Shown here piece by piece: positions 37,270 to 46,004 of a stretch of 64,000 nt of DNA (position 1 is its first letter; the number at the start of each line of letters is the position of its first letter). The DNA lies in the NCBI RefSeq assembly GCF_003173575.1, contig NZ_QGNY01000005.1:419466-483465 (forward strand). The letters run 5' to 3'. The notes under the pieces were generated by a model. That model was given only the letters and a program-made list of their open reading frames with translations, was not told where the DNA came from and made no database searches. Made by a program: the position numbers and the translations under genes. Origin of the DNA: Pedobacter paludis (GTDB lineage Bacteria; Bacteroidota; Bacteroidia; Sphingobacteriales; Sphingobacteriaceae).

Positions 37270-39798
37270 TTAAACTTTTCCCATAACAGGATCTGTAAAA
37301 CTTTCTTTCCCGGTTTCTATCCTGCCTGCAAAACGTTGCATAAAAAGGCTGTTGGCGTCAGATTTAATTTCAAAATCGTACCATCCAAAACTAGACTTTA
37401 AATCCAGTACAATGGCTTCTTCCGTTTTTGGGAGGATTGTTTTTCTGAGCTCTTTCCCCTTGTAACCCAAATCTGTTAATTGGATGTTCACTGGATTGTT
37501 GCCCGAGTTTTTAAACAAAAGCTTGATGTTTCCAGTTGGGGCTTTGGTTAATCTATTTAGCTCATTATCGGCACTAATTGTTAATACCGGATCATTGGCT
37601 GTTCCTGTAAATTCCCTAAAAAAACCATTTGGCCCGTTTAACCTGAGATGATATTTTCCATCTTCGAAAGAATTAATGGGCCAGCTATATTGGAGATTAT
37701 CGTTTGCTTTTACTGCGAACGACCAGTTTCTGCAAATTTCTTCCTTCTGATTATCATCCTTGAATTTAACTGGTGCATATACTGTAAAAGGCGCCCCAGA
37801 TGCCTGCTTTCCAAAAATTTGATTACTCGTAGCCATATTAATCTGAAAAGATCTTTTATCGGAAGAAAGTGAACCACCAGCCAATAATTGATACGGTAAC
37901 GCACAGGCCTTACGGATTCCCTTTTCTTGCCTCGACATTAGATTTGCAGATGTACCGTTAATGGCCTTCTTTATTTCATCGTTTGATAAAGCCTTAAAAG
38001 CATTAGGCTCTTCCTTAAATTTCGCATTAAAAATGGTCTCTACAAATGCATCGCGATTTAAAAACGGAAGCTTTTCTGATGCCGGATCAAATGGTGCAAA
38101 TGCTGATGTTAAATTTCCAGAGATGGTTCTTCGCCACTGACTAATATTCTCCAGATGAAGATTTTTATTATATTTTTTGTTTACAAATTCTTCTAAAAAC
38201 TGAAGTGTAGAAGTATGATCGAAAAGTTGTGAACATACTTTCCCGCCTCTACTCCATGGGGAAGCAATTAACATCGGCACACGGAAACCTAAACCAATTG
38301 GTGCTTCTCTAGCTCCTTTTTCAGAAACACCCTGTTTTAGCTCATTCGCCAGACGCACATGCTCAATTTCTGTATCTATTCCCTCAGAAACTTTTCCGGT
38401 TTCTGGTTTATTGCTATCCGGAATCGAGAACGGTGGAACATGGTCATAATAACCATCATTTTCATCATAGGTAACAATGAAAATCGTTTTCTTCCAAACC
38501 TCTGGATTTTTGGTTAAAATATCCATCACTTCCGAAACGTACCAGGCGCCATACCAGGGTGCACTTGGGTGATCAGAAAAATTTTGAGGACCAGCAAGCC
38601 ATGAAACCGTAGGTAATTTTCCCGAGTTTACATCTTGCCTAAACTGGTGCAATACATCGCCCTTTGGAACACTAACTTCCCGTTCTTTCCCGCCATCATT
38701 GTATTTCACAGATGCTATGTTTCTATAATCTGGGTCTTTTTCGTTTACTACAAATGCTCTGTAAAATAATCCCTTTTGTTCATCTGTTAATTTAGCAAAG
38801 TTTTTTTCATTCCATTTTTCCAGCTCGGCAGTTGCATCATCCAAAGCCTTCATTTTATTTTTTAAATCTGCTTGGATTTTTTTCGAGGCAGCGTCACTTG
38901 ATGGACTTGCTTCCTGAAGTTTATTGATTTCGCCAGGCAAAGTATCTACTTGTTTTTGAAGACTTTCGATATACTTAGGTTTGAATTTAACGTTATACGC
39001 TTTAAAAAACTCTAGAAGATTACAGCCAAAGTTAGAAAGCCAAGCCCGTTCCTCGCCTTTAAAACCTCCACCACAACTGGTTTCATTTTGATAAAATTTC
39101 CAGTTAATTCTATTTTCTTCTAAAAGTTCAGGAAAGGTTTTCCAGGGAAGCTTAGCATAAGCGAAGTCATCATTTCTAATGTGTGCTTTTTGAATCCCGG
39201 CATCTTCATGAGTGATTTTGCCCGTCCAAAAAAAAGATCTGTTCGGCGTTGTGCTTGTCATCGCAGAGCAAAAGTTCTGATCGCAAATGGTAAAGGCATC
39301 TGCAAGCGCATAGTTAAACGGGAGATCCTCACGCGTGTAATGGCCAAGCGTTAAAGGCATTTGAGCGTAACTTTTGTTGCCCGATTTTTTAGCCAACAAC
39401 CATTTATCATATTTTCCTTCATTGTAGGCATCTACCTGACTTGCACGAGAATGCGGAAGCGATCCCATCCAGGTGACTTTAGTATCCTTAATGTTTAAAC
39501 GAAAAGGGGCATATGTATTTCCAGTAGCATCGGTTTGGAACCATACTGGCTTTTGATCGGGAAGGGTAATTGCTCTTGGATCGTTAAAACCCCGAACACC
39601 TTGTAAACTTCCAAATGCGTGATCGAAGGAGCGATTTTCCTGCATTAAAATTACAATGTGTTCGGCATCCAAATAAGTACTTCCAGCAATTGGATCAATT
39701 GCTAAGGCTCTTTGAATAGATGAAGGCATTACAGTGGCTAGACCTGTTGCGCCTGAAAGCAGTAAAGATTTACGGAGAAATTCTCTTCTGGTATCCAT
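37270..39798 (-). CDS. plc: Phosphocholine-specific phospholipase C, Tat-exported
   Basis: 842 aa. The twin-arginine signal MDTRREFLRKSLLLSGATG marks export in a folded state. The phosphoesterase (acid phosphatase-like) domain (about 45-560) includes HIVILMQENRSFDHAFGSLQG, the metal-site GMTSTTPNRSFFWTG-like segment, IFIVTYDENDGYYDHVPP and a DHTSTLQFLEEF segment. Two DUF756 C-terminal domains follow (about 630-830). Family members hydrolyse phosphatidylcholine or sphingomyelin, or serve in phosphate scavenging. Two tatA-like genes lie about 3 kb away, but there is no operon link. Confidence 0.9.
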   Translation of the reverse strand: MDTRREFLRKSLLLSGATGLATVMPSSIQRALAIDPIAGSTYLDAEHIVILMQENRSFDHAFGSLQGVRGFNDPRAITLPDQKPVWFQTDATGNTYAPFRLNIKDTKVTWMGSLPHSRASQVDAYNEGKYDKWLLAKKSGNKSYAQMPLTLGHYTREDLPFNYALADAFTICDQNFCSAMTSTTPNRSFFWTGKITHEDAGIQKAHIRNDDFAYAKLPWKTFPELLEENRINWKFYQNETSCGGGFKGEERAWLSNFGCNLLEFFKAYNVKFKPKYIESLQKQVDTLPGEINKLQEASPSSDAASKKIQADLKNKMKALDDATAELEKWNEKNFAKLTDEQKGLFYRAFVVNEKDPDYRNIASVKYNDGGKEREVSVPKGDVLHQFRQDVNSGKLPTVSWLAGPQNFSDHPSAPWYGAWYVSEVMDILTKNPEVWKKTIFIVTYDENDGYYDHVPPFSIPDSNKPETGKVSEGIDTEIEHVRLANELKQGVSEKGAREAPIGLGFRVPMLIASPWSRGGKVCSQLFDHTSTLQFLEEFVNKKYNKNLHLENISQWRRTISGNLTSAFAPFDPASEKLPFLNRDAFVETIFNAKFKEEPNAFKALSNDEIKKAINGTSANLMSRQEKGIRKACALPYQLLAGGSLSSDKRSFQINMATSNQIFGKQASGAPFTVYAPVKFKDDNQKEEICRNWSFAVKANDNLQYSWPINSFEDGKYHLRLNGPNGFFREFTGTANDPVLTISADNELNRLTKAPTGNIKLLFKNSGNNPVNIQLTDLGYKGKELRKTILPKTEEAIVLDLKSSFGWYDFEIKSDANSLFMQRFAGRIETGKESFTDPVMGKV

Positions 39799-39897
39799 GA
39801 TATGTTAAAATAATTTAAAGCAAATTAAATCTATTTTAACATTAATTAAATAAAGCGAAAGTTAATTATATGTAAATCGATAACATTGTTACAAATA

Positions 39898-41307
39898 TTA
39901 TCCCTTACTAATTTTCAATATCATACCCGGTTGTAAGCCTGCTTTAGCCAACTTATTATCTCTCTTAATGTTTTGAACGGTTGACCCATTAAATTTCTCT
40001 GCAATTTCAGAAAGTGTATCGCCCATTTTTACCTTGTAACTTAAAAAAGAAGCTGGAGCCTTTAGCTTGTTGTTATTTTTGGTATAAATTTTTAATCGCT
40101 GACCAGGAACAATGGTTTTACTTTTCAGTTCGTTCCAAACTTTTAAGTCTTGAACCTCTACACCATACTTATCTGCAACAGCATTAAGACTTTGGCCCGA
40201 GGTTACTTTGTGGTAAATTATGTTGCCATTTGATGTAGATGAAACAGCCAGTTTCTTTTTTCGTAAATCCCGAACATCATCTGTACTGGCTTGGATAATT
40301 CTCATATCCACATCATTTGTAGAATTGTTTAGCACGTCATAAACCCCTGCATAATCATAATCTTTTAGCTTGGGCATTACTATTCGCTTCGGAAGTTCAT
40401 CCGTACCATTTACAATTTTTTTCTTATAAGATGGGTTTAAAGCAAACAAGGTGGATTCTTCTACATTTAACGCTTTAGCCAGTGTTGATAAGGAGATAAA
40501 TTTATTAACCTGAACAGTATCTGTTTTTAAGAAAAGATTACAGGCCTGAGCTGTAATTTGATGCTTTCCAGAATAATTCATAACGTAAACAGCAGCGATA
40601 AATGCCGGCACATAATTTCGGGTTTCCTTAGGCAAAAACTGCCTGATCTCCCAAAAATCTCTTGATCCTGCCTTATCAATTGCCCGGGTTACATTACCCT
40701 TGCCACAGTTATAAGCGGCAATGGCCAACAACCAATCGCCCAGTTCTTCGAACGCATCTCTAAAGTACGCCGCGGCAGCATAACTGGCTTGAATGGGGTC
40801 TTTCCGTTCATCAACAAAATTATCCATTTTTAAACCGTAGGCTTTTCCGGTGCCAAACATAAATTGCCAAATACCCGTTGCGCCAACCCTAGAAATGGCA
40901 TGTGGATTCATCTGCGACTCTACAATGGTTAAATACTTTATCTCAGTCGGAAGATTATAATCCTTTAATGCCTTATCAAAAATTGGAAAGTAATAATTAG
41001 ATAATCCAATCATTTTGCCAAACATGTCTTTACGCTTGGCATAAATATCAATGTACTGTTGCACGTATTCATTGTAAGGCAACGGAATGGTTTTTACAAT
41101 CGAATCTAACCTAAGCTTGTAAATATAATTTTGGCCCATCAACAATGGGTTTTCATAAATAAGCGGAACAGCTACTGTATCTGTATTTACGAAAATATTG
41201 TTCTGACCTTTTGAAATACTATCGGTTTTGATGGTTTGCTGCGCTGAGGCGGAAGAAATGAATCCTAGTAAAGCACAAATTGAAGTAAAAAGTAATTTTT
41301 TAATCAT
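39898..41307 (-). CDS. LysM-containing lytic transglycosylase (MltD-like)
   Basis: 469 aa. A signal peptide (1-22, SSASAQ) is followed by an SLT domain (about 110-225) with catalytic Glu130 in TIVESQMNPHAIS, and GATGIWQFMFGTGKAYGL and AIAAYNCGKGNVTRAI. Two LysM repeats follow (about 361-405, HKVTSGQSLNAVADKYGVEV; and 425-468, YKVKMGDTLSEIAEKFNGS). It cleaves peptidoglycan glycan strands in the periplasm, forming anhydromuropeptides. It may be a lipid-free MltD analogue, since no lipobox is present. Confidence 0.93.
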   Translation of the reverse strand: MIKKLLFTSICALLGFISSASAQQTIKTDSISKGQNNIFVNTDTVAVPLIYENPLLMGQNYIYKLRLDSIVKTIPLPYNEYVQQYIDIYAKRKDMFGKMIGLSNYYFPIFDKALKDYNLPTEIKYLTIVESQMNPHAISRVGATGIWQFMFGTGKAYGLKMDNFVDERKDPIQASYAAAAYFRDAFEELGDWLLAIAAYNCGKGNVTRAIDKAGSRDFWEIRQFLPKETRNYVPAFIAAVYVMNYSGKHQITAQACNLFLKTDTVQVNKFISLSTLAKALNVEESTLFALNPSYKKKIVNGTDELPKRIVMPKLKDYDYAGVYDVLNNSTNDVDMRIIQASTDDVRDLRKKKLAVSSTSNGNIIYHKVTSGQSLNAVADKYGVEVQDLKVWNELKSKTIVPGQRLKIYTKNNNKLKAPASFLSYKVKMGDTLSEIAEKFNGSTVQNIKRDNKLAKAGLQPGMILKISKG

Positions 41308-41432
41308 GGGCTATTTGGTTTATTCTCGCTGCCATAACTTGTGTTGCCACAAAGTATAAACAATATCGATCCCATTTCATTACAACAGGAATCGGGTAGC
41401 GGATTATTAACACAGCTCAACCGAGCTAATGC

Positions 41433-42851
41433 CTATTTTAAAAATGCCTGAGAAAAAGCCAGAAGCTTATCTTCCTCAAAATGTTTGGCTGTAAATTGAA
41501 TACTTAACGGCAAACCTGCCTTATTATTGCCTAAAGGTAATGCGATAGCAGGATTACCACTTAATGATGGTAAAACTGTAAAAATATCAGCCATGTACAT
41601 AACCAATGGATCTTGCATATTATCTCCTATTTTAAAAGCCGGGGTTGGTGCTACTGGTGATAAGAGTAAATCGTAATCCTGAAACAGGCTATCCAATTTC
41701 TCTCTAATCAATTTCCGCACCTGTTGCGCTTTTTGGTAATAGGCATCATAATATCCGGCGCTTAAAACAAAGGTTCCTAAAAGAATTCTTCGTTTTACTT
41801 CTTCGCCAAAACCTTCTGCACGAGATTTTTTATACAATTCGTTTAGCGATTTTGCTTCCGTATTTCTATAACCATAATGTACACCATCATATCTGGAAAG
41901 ATTTGATGAAGCTTCTGCTGTAGTTAAAATATAGTAAGCCGGAACAAGATAATCCAAAAGATCAAAAGAAACATATTCTACGGTATGCCCTTTTTCTTTT
42001 AAGCTATCTATTGATTGTAAAATGGCAGCTTTAATTTCTGGATCAAGCGCATCGCTCTCAATCGTTTCCTTTAAAACAGCAATTTTTTGTTTTTCATTCC
42101 TTTCCAGTCGGGCTGGATAATCCGGAACTTCTAGCGGAGAAACTGTAGAGTCGTTTTCATCAGCGCCGGCCAAAACCTGTAATAGCAACGCAGCGTCTTC
42201 AACAGATGAGGTGATTGGTCCAACCTGATCAAAAGAAGAAGCGTAAGCAATTACGCCGTATCTGGAAATACGCCCATAGGTTGGTTTTAACCCAATCTGA
42301 CCACAAAAAGCAGCAGGCTGTCTAACCGATCCACCGGTATCGGTACCTAGGGCAGACAAACACATATCGGCTTGAACAGCAACTGCCGAACCGCCCGAAG
42401 AACCGCCTGGAACAAGTTCTGGATTGGCTGCGTTTTTTACAGGCCCGAAATACGAAGTCTCATTAGAGCCACCCATTGCAAATTCATCACAGTTTAAGCG
42501 ACCGATAATTACGGCATCTTCCTGTAATAAACGTGTAACTACCGTTGACGAATAAGGCGAAACAAAACCATCAAGCATTTTTGATGAAGCCGTAACCACA
42601 TGATCCTTGTAACAGATATTATCTTTAATACCGATAACCATGCCAGCAAGTTTCCCTGCTGTACCGTTTTCTATCTTTTGCTGTACCGCTTTAGCCTGAA
42701 CTTCTGCCGAATAAAAAAACACCTCGTTGAATGCATTGAGGTGTTTGTTATCTTCAATTTGCTTAAAATAATAAGCCAATAAATCGGGTAGAGTTAATTG
42801 CTTTTGCGAAATGAGCGTTTGTACCTCTTTAAGAGAGCTGTATTTCTTCAA
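41433..42851 (-). CDS. gatA: Asp-tRNA(Asn)/Glu-tRNA(Gln) amidotransferase subunit A
   Basis: 472 aa. The start is TTG at 42851; an in-frame stop nine bases upstream and the lack of an ATG before residue 71 leave little alternative. The amidase-signature triad is present: Lys76 in GIKDN, cis-Ser in GGSSGGS (151/152) and Ser175 in DTGGSVRQP. GatA releases ammonia from glutamine to amidate misacylated tRNAs in the GatCAB complex. gatB and gatC are not adjacent. It lies 18 bases after tatA on the same strand, so it is probably read from the tat promoter. Confidence 0.94.
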   Translation of the reverse strand: MKKYSSLKEVQTLISQKQLTLPDLLAYYFKQIEDNKHLNAFNEVFFYSAEVQAKAVQQKIENGTAGKLAGMVIGIKDNICYKDHVVTASSKMLDGFVSPYSSTVVTRLLQEDAVIIGRLNCDEFAMGGSNETSYFGPVKNAANPELVPGGSSGGSAVAVQADMCLSALGTDTGGSVRQPAAFCGQIGLKPTYGRISRYGVIAYASSFDQVGPITSSVEDAALLLQVLAGADENDSTVSPLEVPDYPARLERNEKQKIAVLKETIESDALDPEIKAAILQSIDSLKEKGHTVEYVSFDLLDYLVPAYYILTTAEASSNLSRYDGVHYGYRNTEAKSLNELYKKSRAEGFGEEVKRRILLGTFVLSAGYYDAYYQKAQQVRKLIREKLDSLFQDYDLLLSPVAPTPAFKIGDNMQDPLVMYMADIFTVLPSLSGNPAIALPLGNNKAGLPLSIQFTAKHFEEDKLLAFSQAFLK

Positions 42852-42869
42852 AACTATAAATTATTGCAT

Positions 42870-43070
42870 TTAAACGGTTTTATCGCGGTTTGAAGGATCT
42901 ACTTGTTCTCCATCAACACCATCTTTTCCGTCTTTAAATTCTTTAACACCTTTACCTAAACCACGCATAAGTTCAGGAATTTTTTTACCACCAAATAATA
43001 AAAGAACCACTACCGCGATAATGATTATTTCTGGCGTTCCAAGCATTGCTGCTATTGTTGTATTTAACAT
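42870..43070 (-). CDS. tatA: Twin-arginine translocase subunit TatA
   Basis: 66 aa. One N-terminal helix (about 6-24, [20 protein letters not shown]) leads to an amphipathic helix ending [17 protein letters not shown], the TatA hallmark [16 protein letters not shown]. TatA oligomers form the transient pore for folded proteins carrying RR signals. A second tatA-like gene precedes it by 12 bases. No tatC is in the window. Confidence 0.93.
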   Translation of the reverse strand: MLNTTIAAMLGTPEIIIIAVVVLLLFGGKKIPELMRGLGKGVKEFKDGKDGVDGEQVDPSNRDKTV

Positions 43071-43082
43071 AACTTTTTTTGA

Positions 43083-43442
43083 TTAAACTTTTTGACTGTC
43101 AGTTACTGTTTTTTCATCAATGGGAGTGCTAACTGAGGGATGTGGTGCATTTGCACTGGGTTCTACTTTCTCATCAACCGAAGGTTCTTCTGTTGGGTGA
43201 TGGCGCTCGTTACTATTGTTTACCTGTTCTTCTTCTTTATCTAAATCCATAGCATTTATGTTTCTATGAATTTCACGCTTAACACCATCAGAGGCGTCTT
43301 TAAACTCTCTGATTCCCTTCCCTAAGCCTCTTGCCAATTCAGGTAATTTTTTACCTCCAAACAACAAAAGAACTACCACTAAAATGAGTACGATCTCTGA
43401 TCCACCCATGTTTAAAAATTCTAATAACGTGCCTTGATACAT
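43083..43442 (-). CDS. TatA/TatB-like protein with long tail
   Basis: 119 aa from the ATG at 43442; a GTG one codon upstream is possible. The helix (about 11-30, [20 protein letters not shown]) and amphipathic [18 protein letters not shown] are TatA-like. The acidic, low-complexity C-terminal tail of about 60 residues ([19 protein letters not shown]) is longer than in the neighbouring tatA. It may act as TatB or as a second TatA; Bacteroidota often have two TatA-like genes. A -7 box lies 17 bases upstream. Confidence 0.88.
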   Translation of the reverse strand: MYQGTLLEFLNMGGSEIVLILVVVLLLFGGKKLPELARGLGKGIREFKDASDGVKREIHRNINAMDLDKEEEQVNNSNERHHPTEEPSVDEKVEPSANAPHPSVSTPIDEKTVTDSQKV

Positions 43443-43459
43443 CACTAATCTATTTTATA

Positions 43460-43467
43460 CAAATATA
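43460..43467 (-). promoter_or_regulatory. -7 box of the tatA-gatA unit
   Basis: The minus strand reads TATATTTG, matching TAnnTTTG, with 17 bases to the ATG at 43442. Confidence 0.5.
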
Positions 43468-43488
43468 AACATTTATAACTGTGTTCTT

Positions 43489-44793
43489 TTATTTACTAAT
43501 CCAAGCCTCCGGATTTAAGGTAGACTGCCCTCTTCTAATCTGGAATTTCAGAATAGCATCATCTCCCGTATTGGCTACAGATCCTATCGCTTGTTTAGTA
43601 TCCACCGAATTGCCAACGCTAACGCTTACCCCTCTTAAATTTTGGTAAACAGTAAAATATTCCCCGTGGCTAATTACAACTGCCGTTCTTCCCATAATAT
43701 TCTGAACCATTACAACCTTACCGGCAAAAACTGCTCTAACCGTCGCACCATCACTCGTGGTAATGTCTACGCCATCGTTGGTATAGCTGGCCAAATCAAC
43801 TTTATGCACACCATATCTTTCTGTTATGCTTCCTGTTGCAACCGGCCATGGCAATCGGCCTCTATTGTTCTCAAAACCAGCAGATAATCTAGCCGTCTCG
43901 GGTGTTGCCGTTAACAATTCACCTGTTGTCTTTTCTTTAGCCGCAGGCGCTGTATTTGTTTTTGGAACTGGCTTATTTTCTGCCTTTGCTTTTGCTTCCG
44001 CAGCCCTAGCTTCGGCTGCTGCCTTAGCTGCCGCTATTCTCGCTTCTTCGGCCGCTTTTCTTCTAGCTTCTTCAATTGCCCTTTGGATAGCCGCTCTAAT
44101 GGCTCGATCAATTTGCTGTTGCTCTCGCTTTTTTGATGAAATATCCTGCTTAAACTGCTTCTCCTGTTTGGTCAGTTTGTTTAAAGCAACAGATTGTTGA
44201 TTTTTATCTTTTCCTAAACGAGCACGCTCTTCTTCCTGTTCTCTCAACAAGCTGCTTTTTTCCTTTAAGGTCTTATCCAAAACCTTTATTTTCCCGTTCA
44301 AATCCTGCTGGGTATTTTCTATATAACCAGCCTGTTTTTTACGGTATTGACTAAACTGCTGTAAATATTTTATCCGCTTGTATGCTTGGTTAAAATCTTT
44401 TGCAGCAAAAATAAACATCATTTTATCGTATGAGTTTCTATTCCGTTGTGCAAACCTAATCATACCCGCATATTCCTTTTTAAGATCGCCCAACTGACCT
44501 TGCAACGTATGTACGGTATTTGTGTTCTGAGAGATTTGGTTATCTAGATTTTTTATTTCGGAGTTGATTGTTCCAATCTTATCCTGGCGCAATCTAATCT
44601 GTGCGTTTATGGTATTAATCTGCTGCAGTGTTAATTTTTTACCACTGGCAGTTTTGCTTAAATTCTTTTGGAGCTGCTCAATTTCCCGCTCAATAGCTTC
44701 TTTTTTCTTTCTTAGCTGGCTTTCAGTTTGGGCTGAAGCCATTAATGCAAAACAACTGAAAAACAGAATAAATAGGAGTTTGTGTACCTTCAT
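43489..44793 (-). CDS. EnvC-like murein hydrolase activator (degenerate M23)
   Basis: 434 aa. A signal peptide (1-21, ALMASAQ) precedes a long coiled coil (about 22-265) with an Ala/Glu/Lys-rich stretch, then an LytM/M23 domain (about 315-432). The domain keeps the fold (GVDITTSDGATVRAVFAGKV) but lacks zinc ligands: the usual H-x-x-x-D start reads YTNDGVD and the usual H-x-H end reads VYQNLRG. This points to an amidase activator such as EnvC rather than a hydrolase. A -7 box stands 5 bases before the ATG. DUF4292 and TPR genes are on the same strand upstream. Confidence 0.88.
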   Translation of the reverse strand: MKVHKLLFILFFSCFALMASAQTESQLRKKKEAIEREIEQLQKNLSKTASGKKLTLQQINTINAQIRLRQDKIGTINSEIKNLDNQISQNTNTVHTLQGQLGDLKKEYAGMIRFAQRNRNSYDKMMFIFAAKDFNQAYKRIKYLQQFSQYRKKQAGYIENTQQDLNGKIKVLDKTLKEKSSLLREQEEERARLGKDKNQQSVALNKLTKQEKQFKQDISSKKREQQQIDRAIRAAIQRAIEEARRKAAEEARIAAAKAAAEARAAEAKAKAENKPVPKTNTAPAAKEKTTGELLTATPETARLSAGFENNRGRLPWPVATGSITERYGVHKVDLASYTNDGVDITTSDGATVRAVFAGKVVMVQNIMGRTAVVISHGEYFTVYQNLRGVSVSVGNSVDTKQAIGSVANTGDDAILKFQIRRGQSTLNPEAWISK

Positions 44794-44798
44794 TAAGC

Positions 44799-44806
44799 CA
44801 AAAGTA
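44799..44806 (-). promoter_or_regulatory. -7 box abutting the EnvC start codon
   Basis: The minus strand reads TACTTTTG, matching TAnnTTTG, with only 5 bases to the ATG. Transcription would begin at or next to the start codon. Confidence 0.5.
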
Positions 44807-45032
44807 TAAAAATTTTACAGTAAAAAATATTAAAAAGAAGATACAGACTGCGTAAATACTTCTGGCAGAACCTTCTTCACTTAATCTTCATGGTAAGCGA
44901 GAACAATTCCCGAATATAGAATTTACATCTTTTTCTTTATGGAAAGCAATTTCAGTAGCGGTTGGCTTACTGTCTTCCCGCCCTTCAATCCAAATCCTCG
45001 CCTCGTGCCTCGGCTGTGGGTTTTCCTTTACG

Positions 45033-45085
45033 GTCGGGTTTAGGTGGCGCAAACAGAAGTACTATTATTGGTAGTTAAACCCGAC
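45033..45085. repeat. 10-bp inverted repeat with 33-base loop
   Basis: GTCGGGTTTA (45033-45042) is perfectly complementary to TAAACCCGAC (45076-45085). The loop contains no U-run-type terminator. Confidence 0.6.
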
Positions 45086-45131
45086 AATAGCGTAAATACT
45101 TTTTACCGAGCCATGGTAAAGGATTAGGGGT

Positions 45132-45158
45132 AAAAAGATTGCAGCGAATGGCGGGGCC
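45132..45158 (+). repeat. 27-bp dispersed element, copy 1
   Basis: Begins AAAAAGATTGCAGCG and ends GGCGGGGCC. It matches 22 of 27 positions with the minus strand of 63395-63421, also in gene-free DNA. Confidence 0.55.
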
Positions 45159-45212
45159 AATTATCCCAATGAAATACTGAACGTTCTTTTCTAAAAAATA
45201 AGGCTTATAAAT

Positions 45213-46004
45213 TTAGTTGATTACCGTATATCTCTTTGGTACAGTAAACGGAAAATCGACAGGAACATTGCCATCTATTTTTACAAACTGCAAATTGATG
45301 TTGATTTTTTTTGCACCAGAAAGGGTATTAATCTGCAGTGCGCCTGGAAACAAAAATTCGTTTAATTTTTGATAGTCAGTATAGGTAACTTTTAGCGCCT
45401 GCCCAGCTTTTGAATCGTTTAAATTCGTTTCAGAAACTTTGTAAAGGGTGTTAAATAAGAATTTATAATCAAGGGTTTCTCTATTTCCCGAAACGGTCCA
45501 AACCCCATTTTCTTGTTTAAGGGTAGATTTTTCGTTCAAAAATTCATCTACGGCATTTCCGGTTAAGATGGCTTGTAAGGTATTAAAATTAACCTGTTTA
45601 TTGGTAAATGTATAGATGTAGCTAAATGGCTTTTTAATGTATTCGCTTTTTAACTTATTCATTATTTTAATGCTATCTGGCGTAATTAAAGCTCTTGCAA
45701 CTTCGGCCAAACCACCCAAGGCAGTAATGCTTACCCAAATGGTTTCCTTATCTTTCATTTTGAAATTCATGGCAACATCATTGGCATCGCCAGAAATATC
45801 CAATGTAGCTTTTGCTTTTAAAGAAAGCGTATTAAACTTAAGCTGTTTGCCATTTAATAAAGTTAAAGCCTCCGATTTTGAGTTATCTGTTTTTACATCG
45901 GGCTTGGTTGGTGGTGCGACCACAATTTCTTTTTTCGGTTTACAAGCAGATAAAGAAGCTACTGTAACTAAAACTAAAAGGCTATTTAAAATATTTTTTT
46001 TCAT
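45213..46004 (-). CDS. DUF4292 lipoprotein
   Basis: 263 aa. A lipoprotein signal (MKKNILNSLLVLVTVASLSAC, lipobox LSAC) precedes a beta-rich domain with FNTLSLKAKATLDISGD and VWVSITALGGLAEVARALIT-like segments, consistent with DUF4292, a LolB/LppX-like clam fold in Bacteroidota. It may help move lipids or lipoproteins to the outer membrane; this is inference. It overlaps the TPR gene upstream by 23 bases and lies in the cluster leading to EnvC. Confidence 0.85.
   Translation of the reverse strand: MKKNILNSLLVLVTVASLSACKPKKEIVVAPPTKPDVKTDNSKSEALTLLNGKQLKFNTLSLKAKATLDISGDANDVAMNFKMKDKETIWVSITALGGLAEVARALITPDSIKIMNKLKSEYIKKPFSYIYTFTNKQVNFNTLQAILTGNAVDEFLNEKSTLKQENGVWTVSGNRETLDYKFLFNTLYKVSETNLNDSKAGQALKVTYTDYQKLNEFLFPGALQINTLSGAKKININLQFVKIDGNVPVDFPFTVPKRYTVIN

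Larger units (their letters stand above)
44794..45212. other. Gene-free 419-bp island with repeats
   Basis: No credible coding frame. Besides the promoter at its left end, it holds a 12-bp direct repeat, GCGTAAATACTT, at 44850-44861 and 45090-45101. It also has a 10-bp inverted repeat (45033-45085), a 6-bp hairpin TTTACC-gagccat-GGTAAA (45102-45120) and a 27-bp element resembling one at 63395-63421. Composition is more GC-rich than its surroundings. Confidence 0.6.
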
